Of a stretch of DNA of 64,000 nt, positions 17,412-26,997 are shown one piece after another. The DNA lies in NCBI RefSeq assembly GCF_018968705.1, contig NZ_CP076668.1, forward strand, positions 4,599,001 through 4,663,000. The letters are read 5' to 3'. The stretch is from Pseudomonas lijiangensis. Its GTDB lineage: Bacteria > Pseudomonadota > Gammaproteobacteria > Pseudomonadales > Pseudomonadaceae. A program made the translations under genes and the position numbers. Positions within the stretch are counted from its first letter, which is position 1. Each line of letters opens with the position of its first letter. Below the pieces are notes generated by a model. The model did not search any database, was not told the DNA's origin, and was given only the letters and a program-made list of their open reading frames with translations.

Positions 17412-18473
17412 ATGACCCAGACAGCATTGGTCGTCGGTGCCAGCGGCATCGTCGGTAGCGAAACCACTCGACTCCTGATTGAAAACGGCTGGCAGGTTGC
17501 GGCGCTTTCGCGCAATCCATCACCTGCGAAAGGCGTGATCCCGATCGCCGCTGACCTTCAGGACCCCGCATCGCTGCGCTCGGCGCTGGCAGACCTGAAA
17601 CCTACTCATGTATTCATCACGACCTGGTCACGGCAAGCGACCGAAGCCGAGAACATTCGGGTCAATGCCGCCATGGTCCGCAATGTGCTGGATGCCGTTC
17701 GCCCGGCCGCAAGCGTGAAACACGTGGCGCTGGTCACGGGTTTGAAGCATTACCTCGGCCCTTTCGAGGCCTATGGCAAAGGCAGCCTTCCGCAGACGCC
17801 GTTCCGTGAGGATCAGGGTCGTCTGGACGTAGAGAATTTCTACTACGCGCAGGAGGATGAAGTGTTCGCTGCCGCCGAAAAGGACGGTTTCACCTGGAGC
17901 GTGCATCGGCCGCACACGGTCACAGGCGTCGCCGTAGGCAACGCCATGAACATGGCGACGACCCTCGCCGTCTACGCCACCATCAGCAAACATACGGGAC
18001 GCCCGTTCGTGTTCCCCGGCTCACGGGTGCAGTGGGACAGTCTCACTGACATGACCGACGCCCGGCAACTTGCCCGGCAGCAGCTCTGGGCCGCCACGAC
18101 ACCGGCGGCTGCCAATCAGGCGTTCAATATCACCAACGGCGATGTCTTTCGCTGGAAATGGATGTGGGGCCAGATCGCCAACTACTTCGGTCTGCAGCCG
18201 GCCGACTTTCCATCAGCGCCCTCTCCACTCGAAACGCAGATGGCCAACGACCAGAGCGCCTGGAGTCAGATCGTTGCAGAACATGGTCTGCGCGAAGCCG
18301 ACATCAGCCGCCTGATATCCCCATGGCACACCGATGCAGACCTCGGACGTCCCATTGAAGTGGTCACCGACATGTCGAAAAGCCGGACATTGGGGTTCAG
18401 CGCCTACAAGGCCAGTGACCAGGCTTTTTTCGATGTCTTCGACAAGTTGCGCGCTGAGCGCTTGATACCCTGA
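17412..18473 (+). CDS. PRISE-like SDR family oxidoreductase
   Basis: 353 residues. N-terminal NADP-binding glycine motif VGASGIVGSE (8-17). The segments LVTGLKHYLGPF and ENFYYAQED carry the Lys and Tyr typical of progesterone 5-beta-reductase/iridoid synthase-like (PRISE) enzymes, which reduce activated C=C bonds of enones, so an enone reductase role is likely; the true substrate is unknown. GGAGA lies about 8 bases before the ATG. A single gene, followed by a REP doublet. Confidence 0.85.
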   Translation: MTQTALVVGASGIVGSETTRLLIENGWQVAALSRNPSPAKGVIPIAADLQDPASLRSALADLKPTHVFITTWSRQATEAENIRVNAAMVRNVLDAVRPAASVKHVALVTGLKHYLGPFEAYGKGSLPQTPFREDQGRLDVENFYYAQEDEVFAAAEKDGFTWSVHRPHTVTGVAVGNAMNMATTLAVYATISKHTGRPFVFPGSRVQWDSLTDMTDARQLARQQLWAATTPAAANQAFNITNGDVFRWKWMWGQIANYFGLQPADFPSAPSPLETQMANDQSAWSQIVAEHGLREADISRLISPWHTDADLGRPIEVVTDMSKSRTLGFSAYKASDQAFFDVFDKLRAERLIP

Positions 18474-18502
18474 CTGATCAGTTAAGGCGTACATATCACT
18501 AA

Positions 18503-18558
18503 GTGGGAGGGGCCTTGGCCGCGACTTTCATGCTGTCGCGGCCAAGGCCCTTCCCACT
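18503..18558. repeat. REP doublet, GGCCTTGGCC family
   Basis: GGGGCCTTGGCCGCGAC ending near 18525 and its mirror from 18535 form a near-perfect 23-bp inverted repeat with a 9-base loop. Same family as 12981-13070, but compact. It lies between the convergent PRISE reductase and histidine kinase genes, where it may also end transcription. Confidence 0.88.
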
Positions 18559-18585
18559 AAGGTGTAACTGCCATCCCTGCCTACA

Positions 18586-19650
18586 TCAACTCTCAACCAC
18601 CGGAAAACTCAAAACGGTCGTAACCCCGGTCGGCTCCCCCGCGCTCACAGCAAGCTCGCCACCCAACTGCGCAGCCAAAGCCTTGGTGAGTTTGCGACCC
18701 AACCCTTTGCGTTGCAGAGTGCAGTCATTGGTTTCGTCAGGCAGGCCGATGCCGTTATCCGAAACCGTCAGCACAAACTGTTGGTCGGTGCGGCAAAAGT
18801 CCACGGTGATCTTGCCTGCGCGCTCATCGGGAAATGCATGCTTCAAGGCATTGGTAATGAGTTCATTGGTGATGAGCCCGACAGACCCGGCACGGTCCAG
18901 AGGCAGTCTGAGGGGCTGCGCCTCAACGGACATTTCAATGGGCCGGGTTTCGGCCATGCTGTAATTCAACCCGGCGACCAGATCCTGGAGGTATTCATTC
19001 ATGTCTACGGACATTTCACCATCGTGGTGAGCCAGGCGATCATGCATGGAAGCGACGACGTTTATCTGACCGGCCGCCTGCCTGAGGGCCGAGGCGACGT
19101 CGGGGGCCGAGTGGACGGCTTGCAGATGCAGAGTGGCGATGGTGCGCTGCATATCGTTTTTGACCCGATGCCCGAACTCGACGAGCAGCAATTGCCGTTC
19201 CCGCTCGCCTTTCTCGGCCAGGGCACGCGCCCTCTCTGCATCTTCGTGGGCGATGGCCGTCTGGCGTTGTAATTGCTCACTCTTGAGGTAGGCATTGCGC
19301 AATGCCGATCCCATTACCGTAATGACCACGCTGGTCACGATGAATAGCGTGAGGCTGAATGCGGCATTGGGTGCCGCAATACCCGGATTGCCAATCGGAG
19401 GCAGGAAGAAACAAGCAGCGATAGCTGAACTCAGGGCTGTGGCAAACAGACCGAAACGCCGTCCGAAAAACATCGCCGAGAACAGGATAGCCGGCAAGAA
19501 AAACAATATGGGCAAGGGTGGAACAGCGGTGAATACTTTGGCTCTCAATAAATACGCGCCCCATACAATCAGCAGCGTCACGGCCCATTTAAGGGGCTGG
19601 GGCAAATCCAGACGAATCAATGCGTGTACATCAAACCGGGTAACAGACAT
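18586..19650 (-). CDS. Sensor histidine kinase, HisKA_2/HWE type with DUF4118-like membrane domain
   Basis: 354 residues. Three to four membrane helices (about 20-115) of DUF4118 type, a coiled-coil linker (about 120-155), then HisKA_2 with phospho-acceptor His161 in LVEFGHRVKN, and an ATPase domain with NELITNALKHAF and DNGIGLP. Kinases of this type often pair with orphan regulators in general stress or light responses. No response regulator or photosensory PAS/LOV domain is adjacent. Monocistronic; the stimulus is unknown. Confidence 0.88.
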   Translation of the reverse strand: MSVTRFDVHALIRLDLPQPLKWAVTLLIVWGAYLLRAKVFTAVPPLPILFFLPAILFSAMFFGRRFGLFATALSSAIAACFFLPPIGNPGIAAPNAAFSLTLFIVTSVVITVMGSALRNAYLKSEQLQRQTAIAHEDAERARALAEKGERERQLLLVEFGHRVKNDMQRTIATLHLQAVHSAPDVASALRQAAGQINVVASMHDRLAHHDGEMSVDMNEYLQDLVAGLNYSMAETRPIEMSVEAQPLRLPLDRAGSVGLITNELITNALKHAFPDERAGKITVDFCRTDQQFVLTVSDNGIGLPDETNDCTLQRKGLGRKLTKALAAQLGGELAVSAGEPTGVTTVLSFPVVES

Positions 19651-19736
19651 TACGTGTTCCTGAATAACCTACTGACAAAACTCCCTTTCGTGACCGCTCA
19701 AAAACAAAGACTGAGCACCGCGCCATGAAGCAAGGA

Positions 19737-21251
19737 TCACCCTGTTTCAACCCGATTACGTCCCTGACTCTTCGCCCGATATAACAAGCGGTCCGCCTCG
19801 CTCAGACTTGCAGCATAGCTTTCACCCTCGGCCAACCGTGCAGCAACCACGCCAGCGCTGATGCTGACAGCATTCAAAGGGCTGGCCGAATGTTGAATGC
19901 CCTCGGCAAATATGGCTGATCGTATGTTTTCGGCCACATTCAATGCACCCGCCAAGTCTGTATCCGGCAGCAGGACAATAAACTCCTCACCGCCATAACG
20001 TGCGAGAAGATCGGCAGGACGACGTATGTTGGCTTGTATAAGGCGCGCAACCTGTTTCAGGCATTGGTCGCCTGCGACATGACCGTAGGTGTCGTTGTAT
20101 TGCTTGAACCAGTCGATATCGAGAAGGATCAGCCCGATACTTTGTCCGCTGCGCCGGGCCTGGGCTTCTTCTTTCTGCAACGCTGCATCAAAACATCGTC
20201 TGTTGGCCACATTGGTGAGACTGTCTGTCTGTGCCAACACTTCAAGCTCGCTGCGGGCGATAGTGAGTTGTTTTTCAGCGGCCAGCAGTTTCCGAACCTG
20301 GCTGTAAAGTACAAGCCCCATCAGGGTCAGCGCTGAAATGATAAGACCGACAATCGCGAACGAGCGATAGGCATATATCCACCAGTTGGCGAATACATAA
20401 TCGTATGAGAAACCGGCAGCCGCCACCATGGGCAGACCTTGCAGGCGGCGATAGGCATATATCCGCTCTATGTTATCCACCACGGAAGTCATGATGGCGG
20501 TACCGTTGTTGCTGGTGCTCAAGTATTTACTGAAGATTTCATCCTTGGAAATATTGGTCACCGTCAGGGTGCCAACTGCCGGACGACGAGCCAGCAGATC
20601 ACCATTTTCAAGGGCGAGAAAAATGACGCCTGTATCGTCAACCTCCATACGCTCGAAAAAACGCTGGAAATAAGCGGCTGAAATCATGGCCACTGCAATG
20701 CCGGCAAAACGACCATCCGGGTACTCGATGCGGCGACTGACCGGAATCACCATTTCTCCGGTGGTGCGGCTTGTGATGATCGAACCGATATGAACCGAGT
20801 CGTCGCTGTGTTCACGGTGATAAATGAAATAGTCGCGATCGCTGTGATTTTTCTTGATGACGCTTGGCGAGAAGGAGTTGGCAACCCAGTTCCCCTCTTC
20901 GTCGTAGATGAAGAACCCCTGGATGCTCTTCATGACAGCTGTATCTTCGGCCATGAGCTTGTGCAGGCGCAGTTGCTGAGCCCGGTTCATGCCCTCGCTT
21001 TCTACCCTTTCAACGATATCGCGCAGCTTGTAGTCAGCCTGACGCAGGGTGTCCTGAGCCTGTTGCTCGGCCGCACTGACGATATTGGAAACCCCCATTT
21101 CGGCAGTGGCCAGGCGTTCATCGGCCGATTGCTTCATTTGCCATGCAGTGGCCAGTATCAGGGAAGTGCAGACCAAAACGATGAAACCTATGAGTGCTGC
21201 CGACAGGCCTCCAGGTGTAAGTCGTGCCGATACGAAAGGTATGGGCTTCAT
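19737..21251 (-). CDS. Membrane diguanylate cyclase with Cache sensor
   Basis: Cyclic di-GMP synthase, 504 residues. TM helix at about 15-36, periplasmic dCache sensor (about 40-300, with FFIYDEEGNWVANSF and SRRIEYPDGRFAG), TM at about 305-330, GGDEF domain after that. The active site GGEEF is intact at 420-424 and the I-site RPAD sits five residues upstream. Same architecture as the cyclase at 7476, but the sensor sequences differ, so different ligands are expected. No EAL partner in the window. Confidence 0.9.
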   Translation of the reverse strand: MKPIPFVSARLTPGGLSAALIGFIVLVCTSLILATAWQMKQSADERLATAEMGVSNIVSAAEQQAQDTLRQADYKLRDIVERVESEGMNRAQQLRLHKLMAEDTAVMKSIQGFFIYDEEGNWVANSFSPSVIKKNHSDRDYFIYHREHSDDSVHIGSIITSRTTGEMVIPVSRRIEYPDGRFAGIAVAMISAAYFQRFFERMEVDDTGVIFLALENGDLLARRPAVGTLTVTNISKDEIFSKYLSTSNNGTAIMTSVVDNIERIYAYRRLQGLPMVAAAGFSYDYVFANWWIYAYRSFAIVGLIISALTLMGLVLYSQVRKLLAAEKQLTIARSELEVLAQTDSLTNVANRRCFDAALQKEEAQARRSGQSIGLILLDIDWFKQYNDTYGHVAGDQCLKQVARLIQANIRRPADLLARYGGEEFIVLLPDTDLAGALNVAENIRSAIFAEGIQHSASPLNAVSISAGVVAARLAEGESYAASLSEADRLLYRAKSQGRNRVETG

Positions 21252-21365
21252 GGTTTCTCGTCATGTTTTTGGCACATCCGTGCTTTCTTGCACATTTCGT
21301 ACCTAAGGTGATGACGAAAATCGTAGGACACGACCCTGTCGCTGGCAAGCCGCCGACCTCAGCCA

Positions 21366-21689
21366 CTACACCTTTACCCAGCGCTCTACTTTGATTTCCG
21401 GTAAATCCTGACGGCGCATGTAAACCCGCAGCGGCTCGGTGATGTTCAGGCGGCTGTCGATGTTCTGGTCGAGGAGCAATTGCAGGCGTTCGCGGCTCAG
21501 GCTCATCCGGGCGCCGGTGTCTGCGTTCCAGACGAATTCGCTGGCAGGCGTGATGCTGTCTTCAGCGACATCCATGCCGAAAGAATCTTCGCTGAAGCGC
21601 ACGATGAAATGCCGGTTTTTGTGGTGATAGCCCACAAAGCCTTCAAGTTGCTCGGCGGCGGCGCAGATGTCGCTGGAGGTGGTGCTCAT
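21366..21689 (-). CDS. DUF2025 family protein
   Basis: 107 residues starting MSTTSSDICAAAEQLEGFVG and ending PEIKVERWVKV. The segments IVRFSEDSFGMDVAEDSITP and LLLDQNIDSRLN are characteristic of the small Pseudomonas DUF2025 family (PA1123-like). GAGG lies 8 bases before the ATG; a longer frame to 21728 would overlap the upstream gene. The start comes about 10 bases after the yiaY stop, so the two form an operon. Function unknown; soluble. Confidence 0.88.
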   Translation of the reverse strand: MSTTSSDICAAAEQLEGFVGYHHKNRHFIVRFSEDSFGMDVAEDSITPASEFVWNADTGARMSLSRERLQLLLDQNIDSRLNITEPLRVYMRRQDLPEIKVERWVKV

Positions 21690-21699
21690 GGAAATGTCC

Positions 21700-22848
21700 T
21701 CAAAATGCCTGACGGAAGATGCCTTCAATCTGTTCCTGAGTGGCCGGGCGCGGGTTGGTCAGGCCGCAGGCGTCTTTCAGGGCATTGGCGGCGAGCGTCG
21801 GGATGTCCTCCTCTTTCACGCCCAGAGTCAGGAGGCCTGAAGGGATTTCAACCGAAGTGGACAGCTTGCGGATCGCCGCAACTGCCGCACGCGCGCCATC
21901 CTGTGGGGACAAACCGCGAATGTCGGCGCCCATGGCGTGGGCCACGTCAGTCAGGCGAGGGGCGCTGACCGTTGCGTTGAAGCTTTGTACATGGGGCAGC
22001 AATACTGCGTTGCAGACACCATGGGGCAAATCATAGAAACCGCCCAACTGGTGCGCCATCGCATGCACGTAACCCAGCGAAGCGTTGTTGAACGCCATGC
22101 CTGCCAGGAACTGCGCATAAGCCATGTTTTCCCGGGCGACGATATCCGTACCGTCAACGACCGCCTGGTACAGATTGCCCGCGATCAGGTTCATGGCCCT
22201 GATGGCGCAGGCGTCGGTGATCGGGTTTGCAGCGGTGGAAACGTAGGCTTCGATGGCGTGGGTCAGTGCGTCCATGCCCGTGGCGGCGGTCAGTGACTTG
22301 GGCATGCCGACCATCATTTTCGGGTCGTTCACCGACAGGATCGGCGTAACGTTGCGGTCGATGATCGCCATTTTCACGTGGCGCACTTCATCGGTAATGA
22401 TGCAGAAACGAGTCATCTCGCTGGCGGTACCGGCAGTGGTGTTGATCGCAATCAGCGGCAGTTGCGGCTTTTGCGAACGATCCACGCCCTCATAGTCGCT
22501 GATATGCCCGCCATTGCTGGCGCACAGGGCAATGCCCTTTGCGCAGTCATGGGGCGAGCCGCCGCCCAGAGAGATCACGAAATCGCATTGACGCTCCTGC
22601 AACAGCGCCAGGCCTTTTTCGACGTTGCCGATGGTCGGGTTGGGCTTTGCGCCGTCGTACACCACAGCATCGATGCCCTGCTCCACCAGCAAACCCGCAA
22701 CCTGAGCCGCGACACCGGCCTTTGCCAGCCCGGCGTCAGTGACGATCAGGGCCTTGAGGAATCCGTATTTGCGGATGGCTTGCATGGCTTCCTCAATACA
22801 ACCGGAGCCAATGATGTTCACGGCGGGAATGAAAAAGGTGCTGCTCAT
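21700..22848 (-). CDS. yiaY: Iron-containing alcohol dehydrogenase (YiaY-like)
   Basis: NAD-dependent oxidation of primary alcohols such as ethanol; cytoplasmic. 382 residues, colinear with E. coli YiaY throughout. Nucleotide-binding GGGSPHD at 95-101. The iron ligands are all present: Asp193 and His197 ([12 protein letters not shown]), His262 ([11 protein letters not shown]) and His276 (LPHGVCNAV). DUF2025 follows in the same unit. The leader (22849-23085) carries a small hairpin. Substrate is inferred from family only. Confidence 0.92.
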   Translation of the reverse strand: MSSTFFIPAVNIIGSGCIEEAMQAIRKYGFLKALIVTDAGLAKAGVAAQVAGLLVEQGIDAVVYDGAKPNPTIGNVEKGLALLQERQCDFVISLGGGSPHDCAKGIALCASNGGHISDYEGVDRSQKPQLPLIAINTTAGTASEMTRFCIITDEVRHVKMAIIDRNVTPILSVNDPKMMVGMPKSLTAATGMDALTHAIEAYVSTAANPITDACAIRAMNLIAGNLYQAVVDGTDIVARENMAYAQFLAGMAFNNASLGYVHAMAHQLGGFYDLPHGVCNAVLLPHVQSFNATVSAPRLTDVAHAMGADIRGLSPQDGARAAVAAIRKLSTSVEIPSGLLTLGVKEEDIPTLAANALKDACGLTNPRPATQEQIEGIFRQAF

Positions 22849-22869
22849 GGCTGATCCTCGTCTCTGGCT

Positions 22870-22894
22870 GGCTCAGGTGACAGGGTCCTGAGCC
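22870..22894 (-). promoter_or_regulatory. Hairpin in the yiaY leader
   Basis: GGCTCAGG and CCTGAGCC form a perfect 8-bp stem with a 9-base loop, about 20 bases before the yiaY start. It could be an operator or an RNA element; nothing else identifies it. The rest of the 237-base divergent spacer shows no gene. Confidence 0.35.
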
Positions 22895-23085
22895 TTGGGT
22901 TTGCCAGTAGCTTCGGCCTTCCGGCAGACGGCAGCGTTGATCCAGCTCAATGAAGCGTAACTGCTGGTTACCGGTGGTCGCAACTGTACGGTTGAATCAG
23001 TGCATAGCTGTAGACGTACGATCAGTCCGACATGTGGCTAGATGCCCATTCTGTATACAAAAAACATCAGAAATGGATTGGGATC

Positions 23086-23985
23086 ATGTCTTCTCGTGAA
23101 AACACCGGTATGGCTCTGGGCCTGCTGGGCGTCATCATTTTCAGCCTGACGCTGCCGATGACCCGCATCGTGGTGCAGGAACTTCACCCACTGCTCAATG
23201 GCATCGGCCGTGCGCTGCTGGCGGCGATTCCGGCGGCGGCCCTGTTGTACTGGCGTCGTGAAAAATGGCCGACCCGCCAGCAGCTCAAAGGCCTGGCCCT
23301 GGTCATCCTGGGCGTCATCATCGGTTTCCCGGTGCTGTCGGCCTGGGCCATGCAGACCTTGCCGGCCTCCCACGGCGCGCTGGTCAACGGTATACAACCG
23401 CTGTTTGTCGCGATCTATGCGGCCTGGCTTTCCCATGAGCGTCCATCCAAGGCGTTCTGGGGCTGCGCGGCATTGGGCAGCGCCCTGGTGCTCGCTTATT
23501 CCCTGATAAGTGGCGCGGGAGGTATTCAGGCAGGTGATCTGTGGATGCTGGCGGCCATCGCCGTGGGCGGGCTGGGTTATGCCGAAGGTGGCCGACTGGC
23601 CAGGGAAATGGGCGGCTGGCAGGTGATCTGCTGGGCGCTGGTGCTGTCGAGCCCCTTACTGATCGGCCCCTTTATCTATTTCGCTGCGCAACATCAGGGG
23701 CCGGTGTCCAGCGGGACCTTGTGGGCCTTTGCCTATGTGGCGTTTTTCTCGCAGTTTCTGGGCTTCTTCGCCTGGTATTCGGGGCTGGCGATGGGCGGGA
23801 TTTCGCGGGTCAGTCAGGTTCAACTGCTGCAGATTTTCTTCACCATCGCCTTGTCGGCGATGTTCTTTGGCGAGCATGTCGAACCCATTACCTGGGTCTT
23901 CGCCGCTGCCGTCATTGCCACGGTGATGCTGGGGCGCAAGACCTCGGTCATTGCGCCACCGAAACCGGCCACCTCACTCAGCTGA
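23086..23985 (+). CDS. EamA/DMT family exporter (second copy)
   Basis: 299 residues, ten predicted helices in two EamA repeats. Shares GLGYAEGGRLAREMGGWQVI and IIFSLTLPMTRIVV with the exporter at 15366. Start ATG 23086 (MSSRENTGMALG) gives the usual short cytoplasmic N-terminus; the ribosome site is weak. Its last 8 bases overlap the 3' end of the convergent methyltransferase. No regulator is adjacent here, unlike the other copy; substrate unknown. Confidence 0.87.
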   Translation: MSSRENTGMALGLLGVIIFSLTLPMTRIVVQELHPLLNGIGRALLAAIPAAALLYWRREKWPTRQQLKGLALVILGVIIGFPVLSAWAMQTLPASHGALVNGIQPLFVAIYAAWLSHERPSKAFWGCAALGSALVLAYSLISGAGGIQAGDLWMLAAIAVGGLGYAEGGRLAREMGGWQVICWALVLSSPLLIGPFIYFAAQHQGPVSSGTLWAFAYVAFFSQFLGFFAWYSGLAMGGISRVSQVQLLQIFFTIALSAMFFGEHVEPITWVFAAAVIATVMLGRKTSVIAPPKPATSLS

Positions 23986-25195
23986 GAAAGCCGTCTGCCT
24001 GGAGCAAGGTTTCCAGGCAGTGCTCGGTAATGCCGTAGAACGTCTTGAGTTCCTGGATGCGCGCCAGCAACTGCGCCGGGTCAACCGGCTCGGCGCGCTT
24101 GACCGCCAGGATCATCTTGTTCTTGTTGGTGTGTTCCAGCGAGATGAACTCGAACACCTTGGTTTCGTAACCACAGGCTTCAAGCAACAATGCCCGCAAG
24201 CTGTCGGTGACCATTTCGGCCTGCTGGCCCATGTGCAGACCATATTGCAGCATCGGGCGCAGCAAGGTCGGGCTCTGGATCTGCAGGCGGATCTGTTTGT
24301 GACAGCACGGCGAACACATGATGATCGACGCGCCGGAGCGAATGCCCATATGGATGGCGTAGTCGGTAGCGATATCGCAGGCGTGCAAGGCAATCATCAC
24401 ATCCAGGGCGCTGGGCGCCACGCTGCGAACGTCACCATGCTTGAACACCAGGCCTGAATGCTCAAGGCGCTCGGCGGCGGCATTGCACAGGTTGACCATG
24501 TCTTCGCGCAGTTCAACGCCGGTTACCTGTCCTTCGGCCTGCAAGGTGTTGCACAGGTAGTCGTGTATCGCGAACGTCAGGTAACCCTTGCCGGAACCGA
24601 AGTCCGCCACCTTGACCGGCTGATCGAGCTTGAGCGGCGATGAGGTCAAGGCATGGGAAAACACTTCGATGAACTTGTTGATCTGCTTCCACTTGCGCGA
24701 CATGGACGGGATCAGCTCATGCTGCTTGTTGGTCACGCCAAGATCGGTGAGAAAAGGCCGGGTCAGCTCAAGGTAGCGTTTCTTTTCCCGGTCATGACCG
24801 GCTGATGGGGCTTCACGCTCCTGCTGGGCCTTGCTCTTGAACAGCGTGCTCTTGCCCTTCTTGCCGAACTCCAGCTGTACCTCATCGGTCAGCGACAGCA
24901 AATGGGCATTCTTGAACGACTCGGGCAGCAGGCCGGCAATGACGTCCACGGCCTCGCGCAACGGGAAGTTCTTGGTGATGTCGCGGGTTTTATAGCGATA
25001 CACGAACGACAGGCAAGGCTGATCCTTGACCGTCAGCGGTTTGATGATGACTCGCTGCAACTCGGCTTCGGAGCCCACGTATCTGGCCAGAACCAGCTTG
25101 ATGAGGGAGTTCTGGGAAAGGCTGGTATCCAGCAAACCCAGAAACTGCGCGCGATGATCCGGCGCGGGTTTGGAGGAAGTGACAGTGGCTGACAT
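23978..25195 (-). CDS. SAM-dependent methyltransferase (Methyltransf_32 type)
   Basis: 405 residues. Residues about 1-170 are a family-specific N-terminal region; the Rossmann methyltransferase domain follows, with the SAM site KVADFGSGKGYLTFAI (near 200) and then VTGVELREDMV, LHACDIATDYAI and CSPCCHKQ. The CSPCCHKQ segment is typical of Methyltransf_32 proteins, some of which modify tRNA or RNA, but no substrate can be assigned here. Single gene, soluble. Confidence 0.85.
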   Translation of the reverse strand: MSATVTSSKPAPDHRAQFLGLLDTSLSQNSLIKLVLARYVGSEAELQRVIIKPLTVKDQPCLSFVYRYKTRDITKNFPLREAVDVIAGLLPESFKNAHLLSLTDEVQLEFGKKGKSTLFKSKAQQEREAPSAGHDREKKRYLELTRPFLTDLGVTNKQHELIPSMSRKWKQINKFIEVFSHALTSSPLKLDQPVKVADFGSGKGYLTFAIHDYLCNTLQAEGQVTGVELREDMVNLCNAAAERLEHSGLVFKHGDVRSVAPSALDVMIALHACDIATDYAIHMGIRSGASIIMCSPCCHKQIRLQIQSPTLLRPMLQYGLHMGQQAEMVTDSLRALLLEACGYETKVFEFISLEHTNKNKMILAVKRAEPVDPAQLLARIQELKTFYGITEHCLETLLQADGFLS

Positions 25196-25297
25196 CGAAA
25201 ACGCCTCGGGCGGCTGGAGCTGAACAGGAAGCGGGCTATTTTAGGCGGGTTGAGCGTTCAGGGCTAAGAAATATGTATGACTCATGCCGATCAACAC

Positions 25298-25390
25298 TTG
25301 TGGGAGGCAGCTTGCTGGCGAAAAGGCCTGAAAACCGACAGAGATTCTGGGCCTATACGCTGAAGTCGCCAGCAAGCTGTCTCCCACACA
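25298..25390. repeat. REP doublet, GGCAGCTTGCTGGC family
   Basis: TGTGGGAGGCAGCTTGCTGG near 25300 and a reverse copy (CCAGCAAGCTGTCTCCCACA) ending near 25388 face each other around a 44-base spacer. The same family is at 32499-32590. It lies just past the end of the TPM operon. Confidence 0.88.
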
Positions 25391-25395
25391 TGGAT

Positions 25396-26013
25396 TTATC
25401 CGAGGACCACCAGCCGGTTGGTCAGCTCGCTGCGTTCACGGGTCACCGGTACATGATCGGCCAGCAATTCGCCGCAGGCATGAATACAGCCCAGAAAGCC
25501 CTGCAATGCCTGCCCGTCCCTGATCTGCTGGGTAAAGACATCGACCATCGCTTTCCAGGTGTCGCTGTGCAGGCGAGTGGCAATGCCGTGATCCACCAGA
25601 ATTTCAACGTAGCGCTCGGCCTCGCAGACGAACACCAGAATCCCGGTGCCTCCCGTCGTCTTGTGCAGGTTCTGCTCGAGAAACAGCCGACGTGCCAGAT
25701 TCCCCGCCCGCCAGCGCCGGACCGAAGTGGGAACCAGATGGCTGGTCACCGCCGGAATGCGGCACAGCAGGGCCACGAGAATGAAAGTGCTCATCTGCGC
25801 CAGCAACAGTTCGTTGGCACTCAGCATGTCGGTGAAGAAATTGATGATGCCCGGCAGCAGCAAACCGATCAGCCCGGCCCATACCAGCGGCATGTAGGCG
25901 TAGTCGTCGGCCCTGGCCGCCAGGACCGTGACCAGCTCGGCATCGGTGCGCAGTTCAAGGCGGTCGATCGCTTCTGCAACCTGCTGTTGTTCGTCTGTAT
26001 TGAGTAAAGCCAT
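25396..26013 (-). CDS. TPM-domain membrane protein (second of pair)
   Basis: 205 residues from MALLNTDEQQQVAEAIDRLE. Two hydrophobic segments (about 45-65 and 72-95) split a TPM fold that contains TGGTGILVFVCEAERYVEIL and IATRLHSDTW. TPM (YgcG) proteins occur with LemA and are linked to membrane or envelope maintenance in bacteria and photosystem repair in plants; the catalytic role is unproven. It starts 13 bases after the upstream TPM gene. No lemA in the window. Confidence 0.8.
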   Translation of the reverse strand: MALLNTDEQQQVAEAIDRLELRTDAELVTVLAARADDYAYMPLVWAGLIGLLLPGIINFFTDMLSANELLLAQMSTFILVALLCRIPAVTSHLVPTSVRRWRAGNLARRLFLEQNLHKTTGGTGILVFVCEAERYVEILVDHGIATRLHSDTWKAMVDVFTQQIRDGQALQGFLGCIHACGELLADHVPVTRERSELTNRLVVLG

Positions 26014-26026
26014 TTCCAGAGTCCTG

Positions 26027-26737
26027 TTACCAGTTGCCCGAGGCGCCGCCGCCAAATCTGCGATTGCCGTTTGCCGAACCTTCACGCGAGCTTGCGCAGA
26101 CAAGCACGGCCCGTCTCAGGCAGGCAAACACGATGAGCAACACCACAACGATCAATCCACCGGCAATCTGCCAGGCCACATCGTTGCCGGTCTGCACATC
26201 ATAGGCACTGAACTCGGTGGATGGCTCGGGCTCTTCGGGAACATGCCCGCCCAGCGCCATGACCATGGCCCGGGCGCCGCGTTCGATGCCCGTGGCAAAA
26301 CGGCTGCGGTTGAACTCCGGCGTGATCAGCATGTTGATGATGAGCGAAGCCTGGGCATCGGTAAGACGATCATCCAGAGCAGAACCCGCCTCGATCAGGA
26401 CGCTGCGCTTGTCGCGCACGACGATCAGCAGGGCGCTGTCGTCCCGGCCATTGCTGCCCAAGCCCCAGGCGCTGCCCAGTCGTGAACCGTAATCCTCCAG
26501 GGTCGTGCCTTGCAGGTCGACCACGGTCACCAGCACGACCCGCTCCCCGGTCGCCTGCTCATGGGCCTGGAGCATTTTCGCCAGACGCACCGTGGCCTGA
26601 CTGTCGAGCATCTGCGCCGAATCAACCACATTGCCGGTCATGGGCGGGAACACAAGAGCGACCTGCTCCGCCTGGGCCTTTAATACGACTCCCCATAACA
26701 CCACTGCATAAAACACATGCTGTAACACAAACTTCAA
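26027..26737 (-). CDS. TPM-domain protein, YgcG-like, secreted with C-terminal membrane anchor
   Basis: About 236 residues. N-terminal signal peptide (KFVLQHVFYAVVLWGVVLKA, cleavage after AQA), TPM domain (about 30-165, with VVDSAQMLDSQATVRLA and DDSALLIVVRDKRSVLIEAG), a membrane helix near 185-210, and a Gly/Ser tail GGGASGNW typical of the family. Start uncertain: TTG 26737 lies 7 bases after GGAGG; the preceding codon GTG (26740) is closer. First gene of a two-gene unit with the protein at 25396. Confidence 0.8.
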   Translation of the reverse strand: MKFVLQHVFYAVVLWGVVLKAQAEQVALVFPPMTGNVVDSAQMLDSQATVRLAKMLQAHEQATGERVVLVTVVDLQGTTLEDYGSRLGSAWGLGSNGRDDSALLIVVRDKRSVLIEAGSALDDRLTDAQASLIINMLITPEFNRSRFATGIERGARAMVMALGGHVPEEPEPSTEFSAYDVQTGNDVAWQIAGGLIVVVLLIVFACLRRAVLVCASSREGSANGNRRFGGGASGNW

Positions 26738-26997
26738 CACCTGACCTCCGGTGATTTTTGTTCTATTGGATGGCCACTCCTTAGCCAAAATAGAAGTTCC
26801 CCGGCATAATCCTTCGCCAACGCCCAGGCAAGTCGAATCTCACAAGATTCGATATGCTGCTGGCCACGAAACGAACAGCGTCTACCTGCGTCTATCTTTC
26901 GCGCTGTTCGCACAATAAATGCCAAAGGTCTAAAACCCAAAATATGGCTACCCGGTATTAAACGCGAGTTACTGGCAAAAGCCTTGAGAAATCATTC

